From positions 3,844,001 to 3,908,000 of the forward strand of contig NZ_CP108002.1 in the NCBI RefSeq assembly GCF_041435055.1: a stretch of 64,000 nucleotides of DNA, given 5' to 3'. Below the pieces are notes generated by a model, which searched no databases, had not been told where the DNA came from, and saw only the letters and a list, made by a program, of their open reading frames with translations. This document shows, one piece after another, positions 19,707-31,039 of this stretch. This DNA is from Streptomyces sp. NBC_00341 (GTDB lineage: Bacteria > Actinomycetota > Actinomycetes > Streptomycetales > Streptomycetaceae). The position numbers were made by a program, and so were the translations under genes. The first letter of the stretch is position 1. Each line of letters starts with the position of its first letter.

Positions 19707-21094
19707 GGCGGCCGTCCCTGCGGACGAGTGTCCGCTGGAAGATCAGCATCGCGATCGCCGCGGTCGGCGCCCTGATCGCGGTCGCGCTGAGCCTGGTCGT
19801 GCACAACGCGGCCCGGGTCTCGATGCTGGAGAACGCCCGCGAGGTCCAGCTGGAGCGGCTGACCTACGCCCAGCTGCTCTACGAGGCGAAGAAGACGAAG
19901 AAGGCCGACCCCCGGTTCGGCGCGAAGATCAACGATCCGACGATGCCGCAGAGCCTGCGCCAGGAGACCCGGAAGAACCGGCGTGCCACCCATGTGGAGG
20001 ACGGCGGCGGGGTGCCGGACGTGTGGGCGGCCGTGCCGCTGGCCAACGGTGACGTGCTCTCGCTGCACACCCGGTTCGCGGACCGCTCCACCACGATCAT
20101 GGGCGATCTCGACCGGGCCCTGATCATCGGCTCGGTCTCGGTGGTCTTCGGCGGCTGCGCGCTGGGGGTGCTGATCGGCGGTCAGCTGTCGCGCCGGCTG
20201 CGCAAGGCGGCGACGGCGGCCGGAAAGGTCGCGCAGGGCAATACGGAGGTCCGGGTCCGGGACGCCGTCGGCGGTGTCGTGCGGGACGAGACCGATGAGC
20301 TGGCCGGTGCGGTGGACGCGCTGACGGACGCGCTGAACGAGCGGATCGAGGCGGAGCGCCGGGTCACCGCGGACATCGCGCACGAGCTGCGCACCCCGGT
20401 GACGGGGCTGCTGACGGCGGCCGAGCTGCTGCCGCCCGGCCGCCCCACGGAGCTGGTACGGGACCGGGCGCAGGCGATGCGCACCCTGGTCGAGGACGTG
20501 CTGGAGGTGGCCCGGCTGGACAGCGCGTCGGAGCGGGCCGAGCTGCAGGAGATCGCGCTGGGGGACTTCGTGAGCCGCCGGATCGCGCTGCTGGACCCGG
20601 ACGTGCGGGTCCAGGTGGTCCATGAGTCGTGGGTCAGCACCGATCCGCGCCGGCTGGAGCGCATCCTGGGCAATCTGCTGGGCAACGCCGCCAAGCACGG
20701 CTCCACCCCGGTGGAGGTCACGGTCGAGGGCCGGGTGGTCCGGATCCGCGATCACGGTGCGGGGTTCCCGGCGGCGCTGCTGCGGGAGGGGCCGAGCCGG
20801 TTCCGTACCGGATCGACCGACCGGGCGGGCCACGGGCACGGTCTCGGGCTGACGATCGCGGCCGGTCAGGCGCGGGTGCTCGGCGCCCGGCTGACCTTCC
20901 GCAACGCCGCTCCGGAGGGCTCGGTGCCGGGCGTGGGCGGGGCGATCGCCGTGCTGTGGCTGCCCGAGCACGCGCCGACGGACACCGGGAGCTACCCGAT
21001 GCTCCAGTTCGCCGAGCAGCGCGCTCCCCGGCCGAACGGCAGGACGGCCGCGAGCAGCGGCAAGGACCACGGCCGCGGGCCCTCGGAGAGCTGA
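19703..21094 (+). CDS. cseC: Sensor histidine kinase CseC
   Basis: A 463-residue membrane kinase. Two transmembrane helices (about 13-33 and 139-160) bracket an extracytoplasmic sensor of about 105 residues. HAMP-like sequence follows, then the dimerisation box with His227 (TADIAHELRTPVTG) and an ATPase domain with N-box NLLGNAAKHG, DHGAGFP and GHGHGLGLTIA. It phosphorylates CseB under envelope stress. The coding sequence overlaps cseB by 4 bp. Confidence 0.95.
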
Positions 21095-21133
21095 GCGGTA
21101 CGCCCGGGTGCCCGGCCGGCCCCGGCAACGGAA

Positions 21134-21179
21134 AGGCCCCCGGGGCGCACGCGGTACATCGCGTGCGCCCCGGGGGCCT
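21134..21179. terminator. Bidirectional terminator between cseC and the MFS gene
   Basis: 19-bp perfect stem (AGGCCCCCGGGGCGCACGC and its complement) around an 8-nt loop, between two convergent stops. Confidence 0.85.
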
Positions 21180-21220
21180 CTTCGTACGGCTTGGCCGCCA
21201 TGACGGCTACACCGCTACGG

Positions 21221-22792
21221 CTACACCATGCTCTCGGCCGGGTCCGGGGCCGCGCCGCGCAGCGGGACCTCCTTGACGAAGAGCGCCGCCACCAGGGCGA
21301 CCACTCCGACAGAGGCGCCCACCAGGAAGGCGATGTGGGTACCGGACGACACCGCGAACTCGTACGCCTCGCGCACCGGCACCGGCAGCTTCGCCAGGCT
21401 CGCCGCGTCCAGCTGGGCGGAGTGCGAGGTGGCTCCCCCGCCGCCGCGGGCGGCCATCTCGTCCTGCACCCGGCCGGTGAACAGGGCGCCCATGATCGCG
21501 ACGCCGAAGGAGCTGCCGAGCGTACGGAACAGGGTGGTGGCGGACGAGGCGACGCCCATGTCCTTCAGCTCGACGCTGTTCTGCGCGACGAGCATCGTGA
21601 TCTGCATCAGGAAGCCCATGCCGGCGCCGAGCACCGCCATGTAGATGCCCGAGGTGAGGCGGGTGGTGCCGGTGTCCATCGTGGAGAGCAGGAAGAGTCC
21701 GGCCACCATCAGGATCGAGCCGATGATCGGGAAGATCTTGTACCGGCCGCTGTTGGTGGTGACGCGCCCGGCGATCAGCGAGACGACCATCATCGAGAGC
21801 AGCATCGGCAGCAGCAGGAGTCCGGAGTTGGTCGCGGACGCGCCCTGGACGGACTGCTGGAACAGCGGCAGGAACAGCACCGCGCCGAACATCACGAAGC
21901 CCGCCATGAAGCCGACCACGGACATCAGCGTGAAGTTGAGGTTGCGGAAGATGTGCAGCGGGATGATCGGCTCCGCGGCCTTCGTCTCGACGAAGACGAA
22001 GCCGGCCAGCGAGGCGACACCGATCGCGATGAGCTCCATGATCACGGCGGAGTTCCAGTCGTACTCCGAGCCGCCCCAGGTGGTCACCAGCACGATGGCG
22101 GTGATGCCGACCGTCAGCAGCCCGGCCCCGAGGTAGTCGACCTTCGCCTTCCTGCGCTCCCGCTTGGGGAGGTGCAGTACGGCGGTGACCATGGCCAGGG
22201 CGACGATGCCCAGCGGGATGTTGATGTAGAAGGCCCAGCGCCAGCCGAGGTGGTCGGTGATGGTGCCGCCGACCAGCGGTCCGCCGATCATCGCGATCGC
22301 CATGACACCGGCCATCAGGCCCTGGTACTTGCCGCGCTCGCGGGGCGGCACGAGGTCACCGATGATCGCCATGACGCCGACCATCAGACCGCCGGCGCCG
22401 AGGCCCTGGATCGCCCGGAAGCCGATCAGCTGGCCCATGTCCTGGGACATGCCGCTGAGGACCGAGCCGATCAGGAAGATCACGATGGACGTGAGGAACA
22501 TGCCCTTGCGCCCGTACATGTCGCCGAGCTTGCCCCAGATGGGCGTGGAGGCCGCGGTGGCAAGGGTGTACGCGGTCACCACCCAGGACAGATGTTCCAG
22601 CCCTCCGAGGTCGCCGACGATCGTCGGCATCGCGGTGCCGACGATCAGGTTGTCGAGCATCGCCAGCAGCATGGCGATCAGCAGGGCGACGATCACCACC
22701 CGGACGCTGCGCTGCTGCGGCTCGCTCTTCGGCGCGCGTTTCGGCTTGCCGCCGGCCGCCTTCCCACCCGTCGCCGTCTTCAGGTCCGACAT
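21221..22792 (-). CDS. MFS drug exporter, DHA2 (EmrB/QacA) 14-TM type
   Basis: A 523-residue proton-coupled multidrug exporter of the inner membrane. After a Lys-rich tail, 14 hydrophobic segments are visible. Motifs include LDNLIVGTAMPTIVGDLGG near TM1 and WGKLGDMYGRKGMF (loop 2-3, motif A). The RAIQGLGAGGLM segment and GPLVGGTITDHLGWRWAFYI (motif C region) are also present. The start at 22792 is preceded by GGGGAAC. A divergent TetR gene with a duplicated operator implies drug-inducible derepression. Confidence 0.93.
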   Translation of the reverse strand: MSDLKTATGGKAAGGKPKRAPKSEPQQRSVRVVIVALLIAMLLAMLDNLIVGTAMPTIVGDLGGLEHLSWVVTAYTLATAASTPIWGKLGDMYGRKGMFLTSIVIFLIGSVLSGMSQDMGQLIGFRAIQGLGAGGLMVGVMAIIGDLVPPRERGKYQGLMAGVMAIAMIGGPLVGGTITDHLGWRWAFYINIPLGIVALAMVTAVLHLPKRERRKAKVDYLGAGLLTVGITAIVLVTTWGGSEYDWNSAVIMELIAIGVASLAGFVFVETKAAEPIIPLHIFRNLNFTLMSVVGFMAGFVMFGAVLFLPLFQQSVQGASATNSGLLLLPMLLSMMVVSLIAGRVTTNSGRYKIFPIIGSILMVAGLFLLSTMDTGTTRLTSGIYMAVLGAGMGFLMQITMLVAQNSVELKDMGVASSATTLFRTLGSSFGVAIMGALFTGRVQDEMAARGGGGATSHSAQLDAASLAKLPVPVREAYEFAVSSGTHIAFLVGASVGVVALVAALFVKEVPLRGAAPDPAESMV

Positions 22793-22828
22793 GTTCCCCA
22801 ACTCCCCTGATCCCCTGCTCACCGGGCC

Positions 22829-22899
22829 CTTACTTGCCGCCCGGCTAGTTGACTACACTGGGGGAAAGTACCCCCGCAACTAGCCGGGCGTCAAGTAAG
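22829..22899. promoter_or_regulatory. Duplicated TetR operator and divergent promoters
   Basis: Two 23-bp arms (22829-22851 and 22877-22899) form an inverted repeat with one mismatch. Each arm itself holds an 18-bp dyad: ACTTGCCGCCCGGCTAGT (22832-22849) and ACTAGCCGGGCGTCAAGT (22879-22896), 47 bp apart centre to centre. For the MFS gene, TTGACG (22889-22894) and TACTTT (22865-22870) are 18 bp apart. For tetR, TACACT lies at 22854-22859. Each operator overlaps one promoter, as expected for joint autoregulation. Confidence 0.75.
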
Positions 22900-22914
22900 T
22901 ATGGGGAGAGCACC

Positions 22915-23499
22915 ATGAGCAGCACGACGCAGCCGCGCCGGGGCAACACCCGCCAGCGCATCCAGGACGTCGCTCTGGAACTCTTCGCCGAGCAGGGCTA
23001 CGAGAAGACCTCCCTGCGGGAGATCTCCGAGAAGCTGGACGTCACCAAGGCCGCCCTCTACTACCACTTCAAAACCAAGGAGGACATCCTCGTCGGCATC
23101 TTCGAGGACCTCAACCGGCCCGTCGAGGAACTGATCGCCTGGGGCCGGGAGCAGCCTCGCACCCTGGAGACGAGGAAGGAGATCCTCGCCCGCTACAGCG
23201 ACGCGCTGACCACCGCCGCCCCGCTCTTCCAGTTCATGCAGGAGAACCAGGCGACCGTGCGCGACCTGAGCATCGGCGTGACGATCAAGGGCCGGATCCT
23301 GGCGCTCGTCGACCTGATCAAGGATCCGGAGGCGCCGATGATCGACCAGGTGCGGTGCTTCAGCGCGCTCTTCACGATGCACGCCGGCATGTTCGCCCTC
23401 AAGGACGTCGACGGCGACCCCGAGGACAAGCGCAAGGCCGTCCTGGAGGTCGCCGTCGAACTGATGACTCAGGCGCACGACCCGGGTGCCGCGAGGTAG
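22915..23499 (+). CDS. TetR family repressor of the divergent exporter
   Basis: A 194-residue TetR protein. The helix-turn-helix spans about residues 12-55 (TRQRIQDVALELFAEQGYEK, then TSLREISEKLDVTKAALYYH). The C-terminal ligand domain has FQFMQENQATVRDLSI. The ATG at 22915 follows GGGGAGAGCACC. Divergent placement and the twin operator between the genes suggest that it represses both itself and the MFS exporter; the effector is unknown. It converges with the M23 peptidase gene with only 19 bp between stops. Confidence 0.93.
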   Translation: MSSTTQPRRGNTRQRIQDVALELFAEQGYEKTSLREISEKLDVTKAALYYHFKTKEDILVGIFEDLNRPVEELIAWGREQPRTLETRKEILARYSDALTTAAPLFQFMQENQATVRDLSIGVTIKGRILALVDLIKDPEAPMIDQVRCFSALFTMHAGMFALKDVDGDPEDKRKAVLEVAVELMTQAHDPGAAR

Positions 23500-23518
23500 C
23501 GGACCGGGCCGGTGCGGG

Positions 23519-24259
23519 TCAGACGTGGACACCCACCTTGTGCAGGTAGTTGACCGGGTTGATCGCGGAACCGTAGTTCGCGGTGTTCCGGATCTCGAAG
23601 TGCAGGTGCGGGCCGCTGGAGTTTCCGGTGTTGCCGGAGAGGGCGATCTTCTGCCCCTTCTTCACGTGCTCGCCGATGTGCACCTTGATCTTCGAGAGGT
23701 GCGCGTACTGCGAGTACCGGCCGTCGCTGTGCTTGATCACGATGGCGTTGCCGTACGCGGGACCGTCGCCGCCGCCGTTCGGGCCGGCCTTCACGATGGT
23801 GCCGGTGTGCGCGGCCTCGACCTTGGTGCCGATCGGCACGGCGAAGTCCTGGCCGGAGTGCTTGTGCGCCCAGCGGCTGCCGTCGTTGCCGAAGCTCGCG
23901 CTCAGCTCGTAGTGGTGGACCGGGGTCTCCCAGCGAAGCTTCTTGGCGGCCTTCTTGGCCGCCTTCTTCCTGGCCTCGGCCTTCTTCTTGGCCGCCGCGG
24001 CCTTCTTCTTCGCGGCGTCGGCCTTCTTCTCGGCCGTGTGCTTGGCCGCCTTGCCCTGCGCGGCCGCCTGCTCGGCGACCGAGTCGGCCGTGGCGGTGCT
24101 CGCCAGGCTCGCGGCGTGGGGGGTACCCGTCGTGCCGGCCGCGAACGCAGCGCCCGCACCGAGAACCATCGACGTCCCCAGACCGGCCGCCACCACGGCG
24201 CCGCGCACACGGGAGGCGGACGGGCGGTGGGAGTGCTTGAACGTAACGCGCTTCGACAT
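23519..24259 (-). CDS. Secreted M23 (LytM-type) metallo-endopeptidase
   Basis: A 246-residue exported peptidoglycan endopeptidase. A twin-basic-free Sec signal covers about residues 1-41 (AAGLGTSMVLGAGAAFA). A Lys/Ala repeat linker (about 64-108) follows, then the M23 domain (about 111-246). Likely Zn ligands are H134 and D138 (HSGQDFA) and H220 (HLHFEI), with catalytic His187 and His218. The linker is helical and strongly cationic, so it may bind wall teichoic acids. GGAGG precedes the ATG by 11 nt. No c-di-AMP riboswitch signature was recognised in the leader. Confidence 0.92.
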   Translation of the reverse strand: MSKRVTFKHSHRPSASRVRGAVVAAGLGTSMVLGAGAAFAAGTTGTPHAASLASTATADSVAEQAAAQGKAAKHTAEKKADAAKKKAAAAKKKAEARKKAAKKAAKKLRWETPVHHYELSASFGNDGSRWAHKHSGQDFAVPIGTKVEAAHTGTIVKAGPNGGGDGPAYGNAIVIKHSDGRYSQYAHLSKIKVHIGEHVKKGQKIALSGNTGNSSGPHLHFEIRNTANYGSAINPVNYLHKVGVHV

Positions 24260-24729
24260 AAGCGGAAGACCTCCGGGATGACTGGACCCGGCACATCCGC
24301 CGGGCTGGCTATCCCTTGGTAACCCGCCACCCCGCCGGTGCTCAAACCCCCCATCTACGAAGAAAAGCCGTAGCCGCCGCCCCGGGAATTCGCTTCCGCG
24401 GGTCCCGGACCCGGACCTCTGGCGAGCCGTCGAATCTCTTCGCCTCTCTTCGCGCGAAGACGTTTAAGCCCAGTTCCAATCCACCCCAAACGGACATGAC
24501 CCCGCTTTCTGGGCACTTCATCCCGTAGCTCCCAAGGTCCCGCCGGGCGCAGGGCCGAAGGTCCCTCCGGCGATCATGGCGCGTGCTCCTAGGCCGGCTA
24601 GTAGGCCTCTGAAGGGCTGTGCGCCTTGTCACCGCCGGTGGGACCAAAGGCTGTCCGTTTCGGGACCTTCGGCAGGCAACCTGACTACGCTGGCACGGCG
24701 AGAACCGAACAGCTCCGGGGGGACGGCAC
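24260..24729. other. 470-bp intergenic region, divergent promoters
   Basis: Upstream of both the M23 gene (minus) and the trypco2 gene (plus). It is less GC-rich between about 24440 and 24530 and has a perfect 14-bp palindrome TCTTCGCGCGAAGA at 24447-24460. A small open frame at 24316-24528 has no support and was not called. Purine-rich GGGGGGACGGCAC precedes the ATG at 24730. Confidence 0.5.
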
Positions 24730-25206
24730 ATGACCGGAAACACCGCAGGTACGGGCGGAAACAGCGGCGGCGGGGTTTCGGGCAGCGGACGCCACGACGG
24801 CATCGAGCTCGCCGACGCCGTCGAATCGGTCCGCAACCAGCTCATCGAGGCCGCCACCCGGGGCACCGGCCGCCCGCTGTCCTTCGAGGTCGGCGACATC
24901 CAGATGGAGTTCACCCTGGAACTCCGCAAGGAGGTCAAGGGCTCCGCCCGGGTGAAGGCCTGGGTGGTGGAGGCCGGCGCCGACGCGGGCCGCGCCACCG
25001 GCCACACCCACAAGGTCGCCTTCACCCTGCGACCGCGTGACGCCACGACCGGCGAGGCCTGGCAGATCGGCCACGAGGCCGACGGCAGTACCGAACGGTT
25101 CGGCGCCGGCGGCAGTACCGACCGGCCCGGCGCCGATGGCAGTACCGACCGGCCCGGCAGCGGCGGCGGTACCGACCGGTTCGGCCAGGGGCGGCCCCGG
25201 CCGTGA
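24730..25206 (+). CDS. Trypco2-domain protein of a NACHT conflict system
   Basis: A 158-residue protein. Residues about 23-102 (GIELADAVESVRNQLIEAAT ... GDIQMEFTLELRKEVKGSAR ... AFTLRP) match the trypsin-co-occurring domain 2 described for NTP-dependent conflict systems, which is encoded next to trypsin-like proteases. The tail is four copies of a nonapeptide, GSTDRPGAD-like, from a 27-bp DNA repeat. The stop overlaps the protease-NACHT start by 4 bp (GTGA), so the two are made together. The exact role is unknown; the domain may be an adaptor or a protease target. Confidence 0.82.
   Translation: MTGNTAGTGGNSGGGVSGSGRHDGIELADAVESVRNQLIEAATRGTGRPLSFEVGDIQMEFTLELRKEVKGSARVKAWVVEAGADAGRATGHTHKVAFTLRPRDATTGEAWQIGHEADGSTERFGAGGSTDRPGADGSTDRPGSGGGTDRFGQGRPRP
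25084..25191 (+). repeat. 27-bp tandem repeat, 4 copies, in the trypco2 gene
   Basis: Units begin at 25084, 25111, 25138 and 25165, each starting GGC(A/G)GTACCGA. Copies 2 and 3 are nearly identical. In frame they encode G-S/G-T-E/D-R-F/P-G repeats at the protein C-terminus, so copy number can change without a frameshift. Confidence 0.9.
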
Positions 25207-28200
25207 CGGCCATACCGCCCACGGACCGCACCGTCGTGGTCCTGGGCGCCGGCTCCGTCCAGGGCAGCGGTGTCCTGCTCACCGACCGGCTGGTGCTGAC
25301 CTGCGCCCACGTCGTCAAGGGCAGCGCCCTCTGCTCCGTCGCGCACCCGGGCCTCGCCGGACACACCGCCTCGGCCGTCGTCTGGATCGACCACGGCCTC
25401 GACGCCGCCCTCGTCCGGACGACGGCCCCGCTGCTCCCGGCAGAACCGGTACGGCTCGGCGTCCTGCACAGCAGCCAGGCGCTCACCGGCTGCGAGCTCA
25501 CCGGCTTCCCCGACGTGCAGCGCCACGGCCCCGACGAGCACCTGGAGGCCGACCAGTACACCGCCACCGTGCTGCCCGTGGCGGGCCGCCCGCGCAATGT
25601 GCTCGTCTGCGAGCTGGACGGTCCGCCCGCCGGGCCGGACCGCGAGCCGCCCGCGCTGCGCGGGCTCTCCGGCGGACCGGTCTTCGCGGGCAGCGTCCTG
25701 CTCGGCATCGCCCGGCAGATCCCGCCGCGGCGCGGGGGCCGCCGGGTGGAATGCGTACCGCTCGGTCCGCTCCTGGCCTCCGAGCCCTTCCGGCTGGTGT
25801 ACCACCGGCAGAGCGGCGCCGAACCCCACCACGAACAGGTCCACGGGCACTTCCCCAAGGACCTGCGCTACGAGGAGGAGTACGCGGCCGCGCTCGGCGC
25901 CGCGTACCGGCGCACCAAGATCTTCGGGCTGGACGAGCTCGGCCGGCACGACTCCGAATGGGACCTGGACACCGCCTACCTCAGCCTGGAGGCCCAGCCG
26001 CGCGACCGCTCCGCGGCGCCCGAGGAGCCGCGCCCCGCACCCCGGCGCGTCGACGCCCTGCTCGCAGAGCGCCCCCGGGTGCTGCTGCGGGGCGACGCGG
26101 GGGCCGGGAAGACCACCCTGGTCTGGTGGCTGGCGGCGCACGCCTCCGCCGGCACCCTCGGGCCGAAGCTGACGGCGCTCAACGGGCTGGTGCCCTTCGT
26201 CGTCCCGCTGCGCACCCTGCGGGCGCGGGGCGGCGCCTTCCCGTCCGTCGGACAGCTGGCCGCCGCCGCCTCGACAGCCGTCGACGACCCGCCGGAGGGC
26301 TGGACCGGGCGGGTCCTGGAGGCGGGCCGCGGGCTGCTGCTCGTGGACGGCCTGGACGAGGTCCCGCCGGACGAGCGCGAGGCCGCGTACGACTGGCTGT
26401 CCCGGCTGCTGCGCCGCTACCCGGCGACCCGCTGCGTGGCGACCGTGCGCCCGCACGCGGTCGCCCCGGACTGGCTGGCCTCGGAGGACTTCGAGGAGCT
26501 GCGGCTGCTGCCGATGCGGAACGAGGACATCGCGGCGTTCGTCGCGGCCTGGCACCGGGCGGCCCGGCTGGACGACCCGGACCACGCGGCACTGGGCGAG
26601 CTGGAGCGCGATCTGGTCCGGCAGTTCGACACCAACTCCACCCTGAGCAACCTGGCCCGCACCCCGCTCCTGTGCGCCGTGATCTGCGCCCTGCACCGGC
26701 GGCGCCAGGGCCTCCTGCCGGAGACCCGCTGGAGCCTGTACGACTCGGCGCTCACCATGCTGCTCGGCAACCGCGACAAGCGGCGTCGGATCGACGCTCC
26801 CGAGGGCATCACGATGAACGTGGACGAGCAGGCCGAACTCCTCCAGCGCATCGCGATCTGGCTGGTGCGGGGCGGCCAGACGGAGCTGGACCGCGAGCAG
26901 GCGCTGCACCAGCTGGAGCAGGGGCTGCGGGGCATGGAACAGATCCGGCGCCAGGGCGCGGCGCCGGAGGTCCTGACCCATCTGCTGAACCGCAGCGGCG
27001 TCCTCCAGGAGCGGGCCGACGGCGTCTACCAGTTCGCCCACCGGACCTTCCAGGACTTCCTCGCGGCGAAGGAGTTCGTCGAGGGCGGCCACCTCCACGA
27101 ACTGATCGGCCGGGCGGACTCCCAGCAGTGGCAGGACGTCATCCTGCTCGCGGCGGGCCACTGCGGCCGGCGGGAGCACCCCGCCCTGATCAACGGAATC
27201 CTGGACGCCCGGGCGAGCCCGGACAGCAGTGTCACGGTCCATGAGCTCTTCGTCCTGGCCGCGCTGTGCGCGCAGCACGCGACGTGGCTCGACGACACGA
27301 CGCGTGCCAGGGTCTCCGAGGCGGTGGCGTCGCTGTTCCCGCTCCGGTCCAGGCGGGAGGTCCGGCAGATCGCCCGGCTCGGCCCGGCCGGCCTGCACTG
27401 CCTTCCGGAGCCGGACGACCCGGGCCTCGGGGCCAACGGCATCGTTCACATCGCGCACGTGATCACAGAGGTCGGCGGCGCGGAAGCCGTCCCGTACGCC
27501 CGCCGGTGGCTGCTCGCCCACCCCGAGCTGGGCCCGGCGTTCCGGAACTGGGACAGGTTCCCGGCGGACCTCTACGCCCAGCAGGTCCTCTCCACGATGG
27601 ATCTGGCGCGCCAGAATCTGATCATCAGCTCGCTGGACCAGCTGACGGCGCTGCGCCACCTCCCGGCCGTCACCGAACTGAGCATCAGCGGCGACTTCAC
27701 CTCGTCGGAACTGCGGGCCGGGCTGCGCGGCAGGCCATGGAGCTGCCTCGACCTCTGGCAGAACACCGCGCTGACGGACCTGTCCTTCCTGGCCGACGCG
27801 GCCGGAACACTGACGGAGCTGTCATTGACGGACTGCCCGAACGTTCAGGACCTCGGCCCGCTCGGCGGACTCCCGAGACTGCACCGGCTCGACCTGGACA
27901 TGAGCTGCCTGCCGCTCAGCGCCCTGCGGGCCACGGCCGCGAGCGAGGTCCTCACTCTCAGCCTCGACAGCCTCAGAACCCCGCAGCTGAGCGACATACC
28001 CGCTCACCCGGGGGTGTCCACACTGGTCCTCAAAGGCGAGCGCCCGGTGATGATCGACACGCTGCACGGCTGGGACGGCCTGCGCGACCTCGATCTGTTG
28101 TCCCCGACGGCGGTGCCTCCCCTCTGCGTCGCCCTGGCTGAGTCCCCTCAGGTGACGCACCTGACCGTACGGTCGGACGCCTCCGAGTTCCTGGGCGCGG

Positions 28201-28427
28201 CCGTCGTCCCGTCCGTCACCGAGCTCAGGCTCGAAAGGGTCGGAGAGCTGCCTGACCTGAGTTCGCTCCCCCGGGTCTTCCCCTCACTGGACACGCTCTG
28301 GCTCAGGGCCTTCTCCCGCGACCAGGCCATCGATCTGACGCCGCTGGAAGCCCTGGCGGGGCTCATGGTCGAAGCCGGCGGCTTCCGCGAGGTGTCCGGC
28401 GGCTGGGGGCTCGTCGTGCTGCCCTGA
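25203..28427 (+). CDS. Trypsin-like protease / NACHT NTPase / leucine-rich repeat protein (NLR-like)
   Basis: A 1074-residue NLR-like protein. An N-terminal trypsin-fold protease (about 1-200) has the triad H36 (LTCAHVV), D67 (GLDAALV) and S156 (RGLSGGPVF). A linker leads to the NACHT NTPase with Walker A GDAGAGKTT (297-305) and Walker B LLLVDGLDEV (378-387). A helical region with YQFAHRTFQDFLAAKEF follows, typical of STAND/NACHT proteins. Residues about 800-1065 are leucine-rich repeats (TELSLTDCPNVQDLGPLGGL, LHRLDLDMSCLPL), a likely sensor. The layout matches bacterial immune NTPases: the repeats sense, NACHT oligomerises and the protease acts. The trigger and protease target are unknown. 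Confidence 0.9.
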   Translation: MTAIPPTDRTVVVLGAGSVQGSGVLLTDRLVLTCAHVVKGSALCSVAHPGLAGHTASAVVWIDHGLDAALVRTTAPLLPAEPVRLGVLHSSQALTGCELTGFPDVQRHGPDEHLEADQYTATVLPVAGRPRNVLVCELDGPPAGPDREPPALRGLSGGPVFAGSVLLGIARQIPPRRGGRRVECVPLGPLLASEPFRLVYHRQSGAEPHHEQVHGHFPKDLRYEEEYAAALGAAYRRTKIFGLDELGRHDSEWDLDTAYLSLEAQPRDRSAAPEEPRPAPRRVDALLAERPRVLLRGDAGAGKTTLVWWLAAHASAGTLGPKLTALNGLVPFVVPLRTLRARGGAFPSVGQLAAAASTAVDDPPEGWTGRVLEAGRGLLLVDGLDEVPPDEREAAYDWLSRLLRRYPATRCVATVRPHAVAPDWLASEDFEELRLLPMRNEDIAAFVAAWHRAARLDDPDHAALGELERDLVRQFDTNSTLSNLARTPLLCAVICALHRRRQGLLPETRWSLYDSALTMLLGNRDKRRRIDAPEGITMNVDEQAELLQRIAIWLVRGGQTELDREQALHQLEQGLRGMEQIRRQGAAPEVLTHLLNRSGVLQERADGVYQFAHRTFQDFLAAKEFVEGGHLHELIGRADSQQWQDVILLAAGHCGRREHPALINGILDARASPDSSVTVHELFVLAALCAQHATWLDDTTRARVSEAVASLFPLRSRREVRQIARLGPAGLHCLPEPDDPGLGANGIVHIAHVITEVGGAEAVPYARRWLLAHPELGPAFRNWDRFPADLYAQQVLSTMDLARQNLIISSLDQLTALRHLPAVTELSISGDFTSSELRAGLRGRPWSCLDLWQNTALTDLSFLADAAGTLTELSLTDCPNVQDLGPLGGLPRLHRLDLDMSCLPLSALRATAASEVLTLSLDSLRTPQLSDIPAHPGVSTLVLKGERPVMIDTLHGWDGLRDLDLLSPTAVPPLCVALAESPQVTHLTVRSDASEFLGAAVVPSVTELRLERVGELPDLSSLPRVFPSLDTLWLRAFSRDQAIDLTPLEALAGLMVEAGGFREVSGGWGLVVLP

Positions 28428-28435
28428 GCACACGC

Positions 28436-28485
28436 GGAAGGGGCGGCCCCCGACCGGTCGAAACCGGTCCGGGGCCGCCCCTTCC
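28436..28485. terminator. Bidirectional terminator between the NACHT gene and clpC
   Basis: 23-bp arms (GGAAGGGGCGGCCCC... ) with one mismatch around a CGAA loop, 9 bp past the NACHT gene stop and 25 bp past the convergent clpC stop. Confidence 0.85.
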
Positions 28486-28510
28486 GACGCTCGGGCGCGC
28501 TAGGCGCCTG

Positions 28511-31039
<2,529 letters not shown>

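Noticed and set aside
24260..24360. c-di-AMP (ydaO-type) riboswitch before the M23 peptidase gene
   Set aside because: Riboswitches of this class often precede Streptomyces wall hydrolases, but I could not find the conserved GGGG-ACC, GGGUGAA and GGC-AAACCC blocks in the minus-strand leader. A covariance-model search would decide.
24316..24528. 70-residue frame in the M23-trypco2 gap
   Set aside because: No ribosome-binding site, no recognisable domain and no codon bias unlike background.
24342..27659. Very long open frame on the minus strand opposite the NACHT gene
   Set aside because: High-GC coding sequence keeps the opposite strand open. The product lacks domains, has skewed composition, and the plus-strand frame has clear motifs. 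The same holds for long frames opposite ilvD, clpC, nadB and the exporter.
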